Below, piece after piece: positions 1-6,286 of a stretch of DNA of 6,286 nt (its first letter is position 1; each line of letters begins with the position of its first letter). Both the position numbers and the translations under genes were made by a program. This DNA is from Chromatiaceae bacterium. GTDB lineage: Bacteria > Pseudomonadota > Gammaproteobacteria > Chromatiales > Chromatiaceae. The notes under the pieces were generated by a model. The model was not told where the DNA came from. It did no database searches and saw only the letters and a program-made list of their open reading frames with translations. The stretch spans positions 1 through 6,286 of the forward strand of contig JAEHCY010000239.1 of NCBI GenBank assembly GCA_016880695.1, in the 5' to 3' direction.

Positions 1-82
1 GGCCGAGCACCCCCGGATAGGTAGGGCGATCGAGACCTTCGGCCTCGCGATTAAGCTTCACACACTGGATGGTTCTCGCCAT
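1..82 (-). CDS. yggX: Fe(2+)-trafficking protein YggX, N-terminal part (3' end outside window)
   Basis: Only 27 complete codons lie in the window, but they are diagnostic: the protein opens MARTIQC, followed by LNREAEGLD and YPGVLG, matching the E. coli YggX start (MSRTIFC, then LQREAEGQD and YPGELG). The single conserved cysteine at residue 7 is present. YggX is a small cytosolic protein (about 90 residues) that contributes to Fe(II) handling and protects labile Fe-S clusters from oxidative damage. The ATG at 82-80 lies 11 nt after the mutY stop, with AGAGG at 93-89 as a well-placed ribosome binding site. The mutY-yggX order is the same as in E. coli and Pseudomonas and suggests co-transcription. 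The gene is cut by the window edge, not broken as far as can be seen. Confidence 0.95.
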   Translation of the reverse strand, partial: MARTIQCVKLNREAEGLDRPTYPGVLG

Positions 83-88
83 GTCATG

Positions 89-93
89 CCTCT
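89..93 (-). promoter_or_regulatory. Ribosome binding site of yggX
   Basis: On the minus strand AGAGG sits 6 nt before the yggX ATG and directly after the mutY stop codon TAA (96-94). It supports the chosen start. A second ATG at 87-85 is out of frame with the conserved YggX residues. Confidence 0.7.
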
Positions 94-1164
94 TTATGGG
101 TTTTGGTCGTTCCTGTCGCGAAGGGCTGCGAGCAGGCGCGATATGGGTGCGGCCAAGCCTATCGAGTGAGGCTGCGCCGGGTTGTACCAGCAGTGGTCGG
201 GGTCATCCGCGACCCTGGCCCGCTTTCCGATTGCCCGCAGCTCCAGCGCAACCAACTCGAGCCGGAAGTGGGTGAACGTATGGCACTGGGGCGTGCCCTT
301 TTCAACCACCCGGGCCGAGATCCCGAAGGTCGCCGCACACCAGGGCTCCGGGTCGGCACCGGTCGGGATCTCAGGCAGGGCCCACAAACCTCCCCAAACC
401 CCGCTGGGCGGACGCCGCTGCAGCAAAACCGAGCCCGAGGCGTCGCGCACAACCGCCACGCAGGTACGCCGCAGCGGCAACGGCTTGCGCGGCCTGGGCG
501 CGGGGAAGTCCTGGGGTGAGCCCAGCGTGTAGGACTCGCAAAGCGTACTCAGGGGACAGCGGTCACAGGCCGGGCGGCCTCGGGTGCAGAGCGTCGCGCC
601 GAGGTCCATCATCGCCTGATTGTAGGCCGCAGTATCGCCCGCGGGGGTCAGCGCCTCGGCCAGACTCCAAAGCCGGTGCCCGACCGCCGGCGTCCCCGGC
701 CAGCCGGGAACGGCAAAGCATCGGGCGAGCACACGCTTGATGTTGCCATCCAGGATCGGGTGCCGCTGTCCAAGGCTGAGCGAGAGGATGGCACCCGCGG
801 TGGAGCGACCGATACCGGGGAGGGCCTCGACCGCCTCGATGCGCTCCGGGAATAGACCGGCGTGCTCCGCCCGCACCCAGCGCGCCGCTTGGTGGAGATG
901 GCGGGCGCGGGCGTAGTAACCCAGCCCGGACCACAGATGCAGGACCTCATCGAGGGGGGCCGCGGCCAGGGACCCAAGCTCGGGGAACCGCTCCATGAAC
1001 CGCTCGAAATAGGGAATCACCGTGGCAACTTGGGTCTGCTGAAGCATCACCTCCGCGATCCAGACACGATAAGGGGTTCGGTCCCTTTGCCAGGGCAGGT
1101 CCCGACGCCCGTAGCACTCGAACCACCCGAGTACCCGCCGGGCGAAGCTCTCAGGGTCCGGCAT
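94..1164 (-). CDS. mutY: Adenine DNA glycosylase MutY
   Basis: This 356-residue protein is a full-length MutY, the base-excision repair enzyme that removes adenine mispaired with 8-oxoguanine. The N-terminal glycosylase domain carries [12 protein letters not shown] with catalytic Glu38, the helix-hairpin-helix [12 protein letters not shown] (about 115-126), and LDGN with catalytic Asp139. These correspond to E37 and D138 of E. coli. The [4Fe-4S] motif is intact: Cys193, Cys200, Cys203 and Cys209 (C-X6-C-X2-C-X5-C). A NUDIX-like 8-oxoguanine recognition domain follows (about 232-345), with WGGLWALPE near 257-265 and the FTHF motif at 297-300. Length is near the E. coli protein (350). The ATG overlaps the end of the upstream SRPBCC gene by 14 nt with only a weak purine stretch before it, so translation is probably coupled. 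It is followed after 11 nt by yggX. No damage to the reading frame or key residues is seen. Confidence 0.98.
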   Translation of the reverse strand: MPDPESFARRVLGWFECYGRRDLPWQRDRTPYRVWIAEVMLQQTQVATVIPYFERFMERFPELGSLAAAPLDEVLHLWSGLGYYARARHLHQAARWVRAEHAGLFPERIEAVEALPGIGRSTAGAILSLSLGQRHPILDGNIKRVLARCFAVPGWPGTPAVGHRLWSLAEALTPAGDTAAYNQAMMDLGATLCTRGRPACDRCPLSTLCESYTLGSPQDFPAPRPRKPLPLRRTCVAVVRDASGSVLLQRRPPSGVWGGLWALPEIPTGADPEPWCAATFGISARVVEKGTPQCHTFTHFRLELVALELRAIGKRARVADDPDHCWYNPAQPHSIGLAAPISRLLAALRDRNDQNP

Positions 1165-1798
1165 CTTCTCGCGCCGCCCGCTCGATACCCTGCATTAGAC
1201 CCTGGGTCTCTTGGCGGAGGGCCAATTTGATCGCCAGCGGCCCCACCAGGGGCGGAATCCAGAAAGCGGGCTCCAGCACGAACTGGATCTGGAGGCTGCT
1301 CCCTCGACCCGCCGGCACCACCTGCCAGCGTGCGTAGCCGTAAGCGAGGTCACTGCCCTCGGGCTCGGTGGTCGCCTCGAACTCCCCCGTCGCCTGCTCG
1401 CGGATCCGTTGTACCTGTTTCACATCCTTGCAGAAGATCAGCGCACACAGATGCGTCAGACTGCGCACCCGTACACCCTGGGCCTTGTCGGCGGAGAGGA
1501 CCTCGCCCTCGCGAATCGCCGCGGATAACCGGGTCAGCCGGGCGTAGTCGGTGATCACCCTCCAGACGGCGTCCCGGGAGGCATCCAGGGTGGCGGTGAC
1601 TGAAACGCTGTAGCGGTTGCCGATCCGCTCGAGCTCGAAACGCTGAACCTCAGCCCCGCCCGCCAGCAGGGGCCATGCGGCCGCTAGCCCGATCAGACAG
1701 CGCACAAGACCCGCCGAGAGCGACCCCCCGGAACGGGTTGCGGGGACGGAGCGCTCTGGCACACCCGGCCGATGTTCGGGCGCCTGACTGACCCTCAT
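1151..1798 (-). CDS. Secreted SRPBCC (START/polyketide-cyclase-like) family protein
   Basis: From the ATG at 1798 this is a 215-residue protein. Its first base overlaps the end of asmA in a 4-nt ATGA, which is why this start was preferred. A 31-residue Arg/Pro/Ser-rich leader precedes a hydrophobic stretch (about 32-47) ending AGGA before EVQRFE, which looks like a signal peptide cleaved after Ala49. A GTG at codon 32 (1705-1703) would give a conventional signal peptide and may be the true start. The mature part fits the SRPBCC fold: an opening beta strand [12 protein letters not shown] (62-73), then a helix [13 protein letters not shown] (76-88) typical of this superfamily, a strand region with cysteines at 118 and 123, and a C-terminal amphipathic helix after FWIPPLVGP. 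These folds enclose a hydrophobic ligand pocket, and the ligand here is unknown. Export to the periplasm and linkage to asmA are compatible with a lipid-related role, which is inference. Confidence 0.85.
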   Translation of the reverse strand: MRVSQAPEHRPGVPERSVPATRSGGSLSAGLVRCLIGLAAAWPLLAGGAEVQRFELERIGNRYSVSVTATLDASRDAVWRVITDYARLTRLSAAIREGEVLSADKAQGVRVRSLTHLCALIFCKDVKQVQRIREQATGEFEATTEPEGSDLAYGYARWQVVPAGRGSSLQIQFVLEPAFWIPPLVGPLAIKLALRQETQGLMQGIERAAREDAGP

Positions 1799-4170
1799 CG
1801 CCCAAGCAGGTCCCGCAGACCCTGACCAAGCCCCTTGACGCCGGTTTTCCCCTCCAGCTTCCTGTCGAGCCTCTCCAGCGCCTCGCCCTCGTTCTGATCC
1901 AGCTTGTCCTTCAGCCGGGTCTTTCCCACTTCCGTTGCGACGGCGGCGAGGTCCACCCGCCACTTGGGCTCCGACCAGGTACCCGTCACATAAACCGGAA
2001 TCGGGAACCCCTTCAACTCCTCCAGATCCCTGCCGCCGGCTCCCTTCGACGTGCCGACGATCACCGGCATGAGCCGATAGTCAAGGGTTTCGGTGGTGAC
2101 ATCGAGCTTGCCGTTACCCGTCACCCGCAGGTACGGCGACTTAGCGGTCAGGTCGTCGTCGAGCACGCCGTTGCGGACATCGGCGCGGACCTCAAGCTCC
2201 GAGAAATCGGTCTGCACCGGCCCCTGGCTTGGCCCGGGGGCTTGGCCCTTGAGGCGCGCCTTCGCGTCGCGGATCACCTGGGGGAGATTGAGCCCACGCA
2301 CCGCCCCGTCGCGCAACCCGACCTGCAGATCACCGTTGAGATTGCGCCGGGCCGCAAGCTCGGTGTCGCCCTCGGTGGTGAGGCGGGCGTCAATCTGGCC
2401 CTTGCCGGTGACGCGCGCCTCGCCCGTGAGGTCCTGGAGCAGGGACCCCGCCTCGATACCGCTGGCCTGCTGGTCCAGGCTGAGCTTCGGCGTCTTACCG
2501 CGGGCGTCCAGTCCGAGCCGGCCCCGAAGGCTGCCCTGATAGAAACCCTCGACCTGGTTGTCGAGGTTGAGCTGGCCCCCCTGTGAACGGACCCGGATCA
2601 GGGCCTTCTGCACCCGCAGGCGCGAGAGGGTGAGATCGCCGATGCGGATCTGGCCATCGAGATCGAGGTCGCGGACCCAATCCACCGGGAGCAGCGGGAC
2701 CACCGGGCCCGAGGGCTGAGGCGTGGCACCCACCTCGGGCGCCTCGCCCGCCGGTCGCGGCGCGGCTGCCGGGAGATAGCGATCGAGGTCGACGCGATCG
2801 AGCTCGAGCTCGAAGCGGTAGCCCGGACGCGCCGGATGGGCGATGGCAGCACTGCCCCCCAGGGTGCTGTCGTCGAGCCTTGCCTCTAGCCCCTCTAGCC
2901 GCAGCCGGTCCTCGGCGAAATTCCAGCCGAAGCGGGCGCTCAGTCGCTGTAGGACCCCAGGGTCGGCGGTCGCCGGAACCGGCAGGCCGGTCTGCCGGAG
3001 CCACTCCCGCGGATTGAGCTCGGCGAGGACCAGGTTTCCGCTGAAGACGGACGCACCGCGGAGCTGCCGGCCCTCCACCTCGGCCGATAGCGCCAGGGCG
3101 CCGGAGCGAACCCGGAGATCGTCCGCGGTCAGGGTCTGCCGGGGCCAGTCGAGAACCAAGCGGGTTTCCACCTCGGCTTTCAGCCGACCCGGGGGCAACC
3201 GCTTGCCTGCAGCCTCGGCGGCCAGCCTGAGATCTTCGACCCGATAGATCCCCGCAGCCAGGTCCCCGGTCACACCCGCGCTCAACTCGGCGTTGACCGA
3301 CCAGCGTTCAGGGCTGCGAAGCTCCAGGGAGGTAATCTGCAACGGCCTGAGGCTGAGCCGGTGCGCGTCGAGATCCACATCGAGCTCGGCTTGGAGCACC
3401 GCCTGCCCGTAGAGGCCTTCCCCGACCCGCAGATCGGTCACCGCGATCCGCAGCGGATCGACCCTGGCCTGGCGCAGGGAGGCCCCGGTCTGGACGCTCG
3501 CGCTGAGCTCGATGCCGCCCCTCAACGGCGGCACCCTGCTTTCCATCTGAGCCGTCAACCGCAGGTCCACCGGCCTGCCGGGCTCGATGGCTCCGCTGCT
3601 GAGGCGGATCCCGCGCAGGGCGAGGTGCTGCCCGCCTTGGCGATCGTCCCAGTCGAGCTCGGTGTCGCTGATCTCCACGCCCTGAATCGCCAGCGCCGCG
3701 AGGGCGGCCCCCTCGACAGCGGACACCGGGGATGGCTCGGTGCCGGGCGCCTTCGGCGGGCGCTCGCGGGCGGCAAGGTCGTCCCAGTTGGTGCTGCCGC
3801 GCTCATCGCGGCTCAGGTTGAGCCGGACCCCCTCGGCTCGGACCCTGCCCACTTCCAGGCGCCGACTCAACAGGGGCCAGAGTCTCACTCGCACCTGGGC
3901 GGTCTTCACCACCGCGAAGGGCTGCTCGCCGAAACCAGGGGCGTTACCCAGGGTAAGGTCGCGGATCTCAAAGCCAAGCCAGGGAAATACCGACAGGCCG
4001 ATGGGGCCCTCGATGCGCAGGTCCCGACCCGTGGCCTGCTTGACCCGGGTGGTGATCGCATCCTTGAGATCGTTGGCATCGAAGGCCAGGGGGACGATGA
4101 GGGCCGCTAGCCCGAGCAGCAGCACCGGCAACGCGATCAGGGCGGCGAGAATCTTCCATCGCTTGGGCAT
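1795..4170 (-). CDS. AsmA family protein
   Basis: This 791-residue protein begins with a short basic N-terminus and one hydrophobic segment (about 7-30), the inner-membrane anchor of AsmA-like proteins. The AsmA N-terminal domain follows (about 33-130), recognisable from DLKDAITTRVKQATGRDLRI, SVFPWLGFEIRDLTLGNAPGF and RLWPLLSRRLEVGRV. A long beta-rich periplasmic region continues, interrupted by a Pro/Ala/Gly-rich linker near 466-490. The typical C-terminal AsmA region has DGAVRGLNLPQVI (about 618-632), SPYLRVTGNGKLDV (about 676-690) and a YRLMPVIVG strand (about 695-703). A charged, probably helical tail ends the protein. E. coli AsmA is shorter (617). Family members influence outer-membrane assembly, and larger relatives (TamB, YhdP, YdbH) are implicated in phospholipid transport between membranes. 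The precise job of this one cannot be read from sequence. The ATG has a GGGGGGAA ribosome binding site, and the stop overlaps the next gene by ATGA. An AsmA-family gene next to mutY is also found in Pseudomonas. Confidence 0.93.
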   Translation of the reverse strand: MPKRWKILAALIALPVLLLGLAALIVPLAFDANDLKDAITTRVKQATGRDLRIEGPIGLSVFPWLGFEIRDLTLGNAPGFGEQPFAVVKTAQVRVRLWPLLSRRLEVGRVRAEGVRLNLSRDERGSTNWDDLAARERPPKAPGTEPSPVSAVEGAALAALAIQGVEISDTELDWDDRQGGQHLALRGIRLSSGAIEPGRPVDLRLTAQMESRVPPLRGGIELSASVQTGASLRQARVDPLRIAVTDLRVGEGLYGQAVLQAELDVDLDAHRLSLRPLQITSLELRSPERWSVNAELSAGVTGDLAAGIYRVEDLRLAAEAAGKRLPPGRLKAEVETRLVLDWPRQTLTADDLRVRSGALALSAEVEGRQLRGASVFSGNLVLAELNPREWLRQTGLPVPATADPGVLQRLSARFGWNFAEDRLRLEGLEARLDDSTLGGSAAIAHPARPGYRFELELDRVDLDRYLPAAAPRPAGEAPEVGATPQPSGPVVPLLPVDWVRDLDLDGQIRIGDLTLSRLRVQKALIRVRSQGGQLNLDNQVEGFYQGSLRGRLGLDARGKTPKLSLDQQASGIEAGSLLQDLTGEARVTGKGQIDARLTTEGDTELAARRNLNGDLQVGLRDGAVRGLNLPQVIRDAKARLKGQAPGPSQGPVQTDFSELEVRADVRNGVLDDDLTAKSPYLRVTGNGKLDVTTETLDYRLMPVIVGTSKGAGGRDLEELKGFPIPVYVTGTWSEPKWRVDLAAVATEVGKTRLKDKLDQNEGEALERLDRKLEGKTGVKGLGQGLRDLLGR

Positions 4171-4175
4171 TAGTG

Positions 4176-4183
4176 TTCCCCCC
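4176..4183 (-). promoter_or_regulatory. Ribosome binding site of asmA
   Basis: On the minus strand a GGGGGGAA run lies 5 nt before the asmA ATG (4170-4168). It abuts a small GC hairpin (4196-4184) in the 42-nt gap after the DUF2007 gene. It supports the chosen start. Confidence 0.6.
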
Positions 4184-4212
4184 GCGGGTCGCCCGCTGCC
4201 GGTGGCCAGACC

Positions 4213-4524
4213 TCAGGGACGACCGCTGCCACAATTCCAGCACAGCTCGAATGCCCCTTCCACCGTCTCCCCACAACGAGGACAGTCCCAAGGGGGGCCC
4301 ACCTCGGCCTGCGCCTCGGCGAGGAAGCGGGCAAGAACCTCGCGGGCGTGCGGCAGGTCAGCGTCCTCGACCAGCCAGAGGGTGGGATAGATGTCCACCG
4401 GCAGCTCGCCAGCGGCGCCGGCGAGATAGTCGCCGAGCAGCGTGGCCGAAAACCCCTGGCGGGCCAGGTGGTCGAGGAGAAACTGGGCCTCGATGCGGTC
4501 ACGGGCCTGGTAGAGACGCTGCAT
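4213..4524 (-). CDS. DUF2007 domain protein with C-terminal zinc ribbon
   Basis: This 103-residue cytosolic protein opens MQRLYQARDRIEAQFLLDHL, the characteristic start of the DUF2007 family (annotated in databases as putative signal transducing protein). It continues with a short beta-alpha-beta unit to about residue 68, including LWLVEDADLPHAREVL. Four cysteines at 81, 84, 95 and 98 (CPRC, ten residues, CWNC) form an apparent zinc-ribbon at the C-terminus. No signal peptide or membrane segment is seen. The biochemical role is unknown. It sits 45 nt after the adaptor gene and 42 nt before asmA, on the same strand. The ATG lacks a clear Shine-Dalgarno sequence (the preceding bases are TTAATCCCC), but the family start is conserved, so the start call is fairly safe. 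Confidence 0.85.
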   Translation of the reverse strand: MQRLYQARDRIEAQFLLDHLARQGFSATLLGDYLAGAAGELPVDIYPTLWLVEDADLPHAREVLARFLAEAQAEVGPPWDCPRCGETVEGAFELCWNCGSGRP

Positions 4525-4569
4525 GGGGGATTAAGGGCGGGGAATGGCCGTCTGCACCGGCGCCCTGGA

Positions 4570-5337
4570 TCAGGGCAAGAGGATCTGCACCGCCTCGGAG
4601 GGTCGGAGCAGCTCGTTGGGATGGCGCTCGAAGATCACATCGAGTGGATAAACCGCCCCCTGCAGCTCCACACGCACCGCCTCCACCCCTAGGCTGTAGA
4701 CCCGGGCCTCCCGCGCCTGACCCAAAACGCTCACCCGTGCCGCCTGCCCGGGACGGTACAGGCGGAGCACCTCGGCCGTCACCAGAGCGCGGGCGAGCAG
4801 CTTGTCGTCGGGGGCGACAACGAGCAGGGGCTCCTGCTGCAGGGTCTTGTACACCACCTCGCCCCGCCAGGCGTTGCGCGCGACCACAACGCCATCGAAG
4901 GGCGCGCGCAGCTCGGTGCGCTCGAGGGCCACCTCGGCAGCCGCCTCGGCCGCCTTGGCCGCCTGCTCGTCGGCGTCGGCAGCGGCCCCCTTGAGCTCCG
5001 CGTCCTTGAGCTCCTCGGCCGCGATCAGTCCGCGATCGAACAGCTCTTGGGTGCGCTCGAGCTCGCGGCGGGCCTTTTCCGTACCGATCTTCGCCCGCGC
5101 CACCCGGGCACGCATCTCCAGCCGGTTGGCCTTGGCCTCCCGCTGATCCATGCGCAGAAGGAGCTCGCCCTGCTTCACCCGCTGGCCCGTGGCCACCGCC
5201 ACCTCCTCGACCACGCCGCTCTCCAGCACCCGCATCTCCACCTTCTGCACCCACTCGATCCAGCCCTTGAGCTGCATCGCGGCCAAGGACGATGTCGGGA
5301 TCGACAGAAACAGGGCGCACGCCAGCCACCGTCGCAT
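4570..5337 (-). CDS. Short HlyD/AcrA-family periplasmic adaptor protein
   Basis: This 255-residue protein has a signal peptide (MRRWLACALFLSIPTSSLA, about 1-19). Next comes the first lipoyl half (about 33-64, with ESGVVEEVAVATGQRVKQGE), a charged alpha-helical hairpin (about 65-140), and the second lipoyl half with LRAPFDGVVVAR (143-154). A beta-barrel region from about 165 to the end finishes it. This is the order seen in membrane fusion proteins that bridge an inner-membrane pump and a TolC channel. It is short for the family (AcrA is nearly 400) and stops after the barrel, so the membrane-proximal domain seems missing. At the hairpin tip, the TolC-docking RLS motif reads Arg95, Leu99, Ala106, with alanine in place of serine. 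The ATG at 5337 is 2 nt after the TolC-like stop. An in-frame ATG at 5412 is disfavoured because it would bury the signal peptide. The pump partner is not in the window. Confidence 0.9.
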   Translation of the reverse strand: MRRWLACALFLSIPTSSLAAMQLKGWIEWVQKVEMRVLESGVVEEVAVATGQRVKQGELLLRMDQREAKANRLEMRARVARAKIGTEKARRELERTQELFDRGLIAAEELKDAELKGAAADADEQAAKAAEAAAEVALERTELRAPFDGVVVARNAWRGEVVYKTLQQEPLLVVAPDDKLLARALVTAEVLRLYRPGQAARVSVLGQAREARVYSLGVEAVRVELQGAVYPLDVIFERHPNELLRPSEAVQILLP

Positions 5338-5339
5338 CG

Positions 5340-6286
5340 CTAATCTCCCGTCGAGGGCCAAAGGGGTTTTCCCTGCAGGGCGTTGAGCTCGGCCCAGGCC
5401 AGGGCCTGGCAATAGGCTACCTGCTGCTCCTGCATCCGCGCCTTGGTCTGCTGACTCATGGAGAATCCGAGGTCGGCACGGAATTCGCGCTCATAGAGTA
5501 CACGGCTCTCCTCGAGGTTGAGATCCCGCCAAAGGGCTTCACTCCGGGTATACGCCTCTACCGCCCCCAGCGCCTGCAGGCGCAGTATGAGCTCCACGGC
5601 CTGCAGGCGCAGCTCGCCGTCGATGAGGCGCCGATCCGCCTCACCGCGACCCTGTTGCAGACTCGCGAGCCAGCGATTGCCCGCTGCGGCCGCGGCGACC
5701 ACCCCTTCCAGCTCCGGGAGATCGCGTGGCGGTGGCGCCAGGGTGGGCGGGTACAGTTCTCGCGGCAGCTCCCCAGGCTGACCCAGGGCCTGCGCCAACA
5801 GGGCACGGGTAAGCCGCTGCGCCGCCTCACTGGCCGCGCGTCGCTGGCGCAGCTCCTGGTAGGTGGTCTCGAACTCCGCCACCTGCAACGGGGAATACTG
5901 ACCCAACTCGCGGCGAACGTTGGCCCGATCGAACTGGATGTAGGCCACCGCCATGGCCTCACTGTAGCGACTGAAACTCAGGTCGGCCAGGATGACGTCG
6001 AAAAAGCGCTCGAGGATCTCGAGCTGCTGAGCCGCCAGGGGACTCAGAAGTGGGCCGCCGGCCCGTGCCCGCTCCGGGTCCAGACCTCGGGCGCTGCTAA
6101 AGGCCAGACCATGGCAGTCCAGGAACAGCGGCTGGCGGCGCGGAAAACGCGGCAAAACCTCGGCGCCGAGCTGCACCCGCGGGTGGGTTGGTGCAGACCC
6201 AAGCGCCTGCTCGAGGCCGAGCGGATCGGGAAGCCCCGCGGATGCCACTGGCCCCAGGGACACCCCCGCGAGACAGAGCAACGCGA
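5340..6286 (-). CDS. Short TolC-like outer-membrane efflux protein (5' end outside window)
   Basis: The frame is open to the window edge, so the true start is not visible. A TTG at 6281 falls inside the hydrophobic core of a signal peptide (LLCLAGVSLGPVASA) and is unlikely to be the start. The mature protein begins LPDPLGLEQAL, as TolC-family repeats do. A long helical block follows (about 6045-5757) with ILERFFDVILADLSFSRYSE, then RRELGQYSPLQVAEFETTYQ and LLAQALGQPGELP, matching the third and fourth helices of an outer-membrane efflux protein repeat. A second, weaker repeat runs to the stop at 5340, ending CQALAWAELNALQGKP. The mature protein is about 300 residues against more than 400 for TolC or OprM. 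The first helical and barrel portion appears replaced by a short segment with RRQPLFLDCHG (about 6141-6110). It is 2 nt upstream of the adaptor gene, so the two surely work together. No lipobox is visible in the part seen. Confidence 0.82.
   Translation of the reverse strand, partial: ALLCLAGVSLGPVASAGLPDPLGLEQALGSAPTHPRVQLGAEVLPRFPRRQPLFLDCHGLAFSSARGLDPERARAGGPLLSPLAAQQLEILERFFDVILADLSFSRYSEAMAVAYIQFDRANVRRELGQYSPLQVAEFETTYQELRQRRAASEAAQRLTRALLAQALGQPGELPRELYPPTLAPPPRDLPELEGVVAAAAAGNRWLASLQQGRGEADRRLIDGELRLQAVELILRLQALGAVEAYTRSEALWRDLNLEESRVLYEREFRADLGFSMSQQTKARMQEQQVAYCQALAWAELNALQGKPLWPSTGD
5344..5349 (-). promoter_or_regulatory. Ribosome binding site of the adaptor gene
   Basis: On the minus strand GGGAGA lies 6 nt before the ATG at 5337 and within the last codons of the TolC-like gene. 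It decides the start in favour of this ATG, directly before the signal peptide, over the upstream in-frame ATG. Confidence 0.7.

Noticed and set aside
1799..1963. Upstream in-frame extension of the SRPBCC gene to an ATG at 1963
   Set aside because: It would overlap asmA by about 170 nt and add an Arg/Gly-rich low-complexity leader before the signal peptide. The ATG at 1798 or GTG at 1705 is more plausible.
3361..4110. Long plus-strand open frame of 249 codons antisense to asmA
   Set aside because: It lies wholly within the well-supported asmA gene, shows no recognisable domain, and long antisense frames are expected in high-G+C coding DNA.
4525..4569. Possible terminator in the gap after the adaptor gene
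   Set aside because: A GGGCG/CGCCC pairing is possible but has a long loop and no T-rich run after it, so it does not qualify as a rho-independent terminator.
4173..4994. Plus-strand open frame of 273 codons across the DUF2007 and adaptor genes
   Set aside because: The translation is dominated by Arg, Pro, Gly and Ala with low complexity, and it runs antisense to two recognised genes and their gap.
4499..5329. Minus-strand open frame of 276 codons in another frame of the adaptor gene
   Set aside because: The product is Gly/Arg/Ala-rich with no domain, while the alternative frame encodes a clear adaptor with signal peptide and lipoyl motifs.
5338..5412. Upstream in-frame start of the adaptor gene at 5412
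   Set aside because: It would place 25 residues before a typical signal peptide and overlap the TolC-like gene. The ATG at 5337 has a good ribosome binding site.
6279..6281. TTG as the start of the TolC-like gene
   Set aside because: The frame stays open to the window edge, and this codon lies within the hydrophobic core of the signal peptide, with no basic N-terminus before it. The start must lie outside the window.

Overview
The window is high-G+C bacterial DNA with seven genes, all on the minus strand and packed almost without gaps. Read in the direction of transcription (high to low coordinates) they are: a TolC-like outer-membrane protein (5' end cut by the window edge), a short HlyD/AcrA-type periplasmic adaptor, a small DUF2007 protein with a C-terminal zinc ribbon, an AsmA-family membrane-anchored protein, a secreted SRPBCC (START-like) protein, the adenine DNA glycosylase MutY, and the first 27 codons of the Fe(II)-trafficking protein YggX (3' end cut). 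The pair mutY-yggX, and an AsmA-family gene just upstream of mutY, are arrangements known from gammaproteobacteria (E. coli has mutY-yggX; Pseudomonas has asmA-like, mutY, yggX). A gammaproteobacterium is therefore the best guess. A finer placement, such as a high-G+C Chromatiales-like lineage, is only an impression from protein style.

Layout: 6286-5340 and 5337-4570 encode the outer-membrane channel and adaptor of what looks like an export system. No inner-membrane pump is present, so one would have to lie upstream of the window or elsewhere. 4524-4213 is the DUF2007 gene. 4170-1795 is asmA. 1798-1151 (or from a GTG at 1705) is the SRPBCC gene. 1164-94 is mutY and 82-1 is the start of yggX. 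Gaps between genes are 2, 45 and 42 nt, then a 4-nt ATGA overlap, a 14-nt overlap, and 11 nt. I see no rho-independent terminator and no convincing promoter in any gap, so the set may be read as one transcript, though the two 40-odd nt gaps could hide weak signals.

Functionally there are two halves. The upstream half is envelope biology: efflux or export, plus the AsmA and SRPBCC proteins, both plausibly tied to lipids. The downstream half is oxidative-damage defence: MutY removes adenine opposite 8-oxoguanine and YggX protects Fe-S clusters. The most unusual features are the reduced size of the TolC/adaptor pair, an altered TolC-docking motif in the adaptor, and a secreted lipid-fold protein joined by an ATGA overlap to asmA. 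No RNA genes, mobile elements, CRISPR arrays or attachment sites were recognised, and no stretch over 300 bases lacks a gene.
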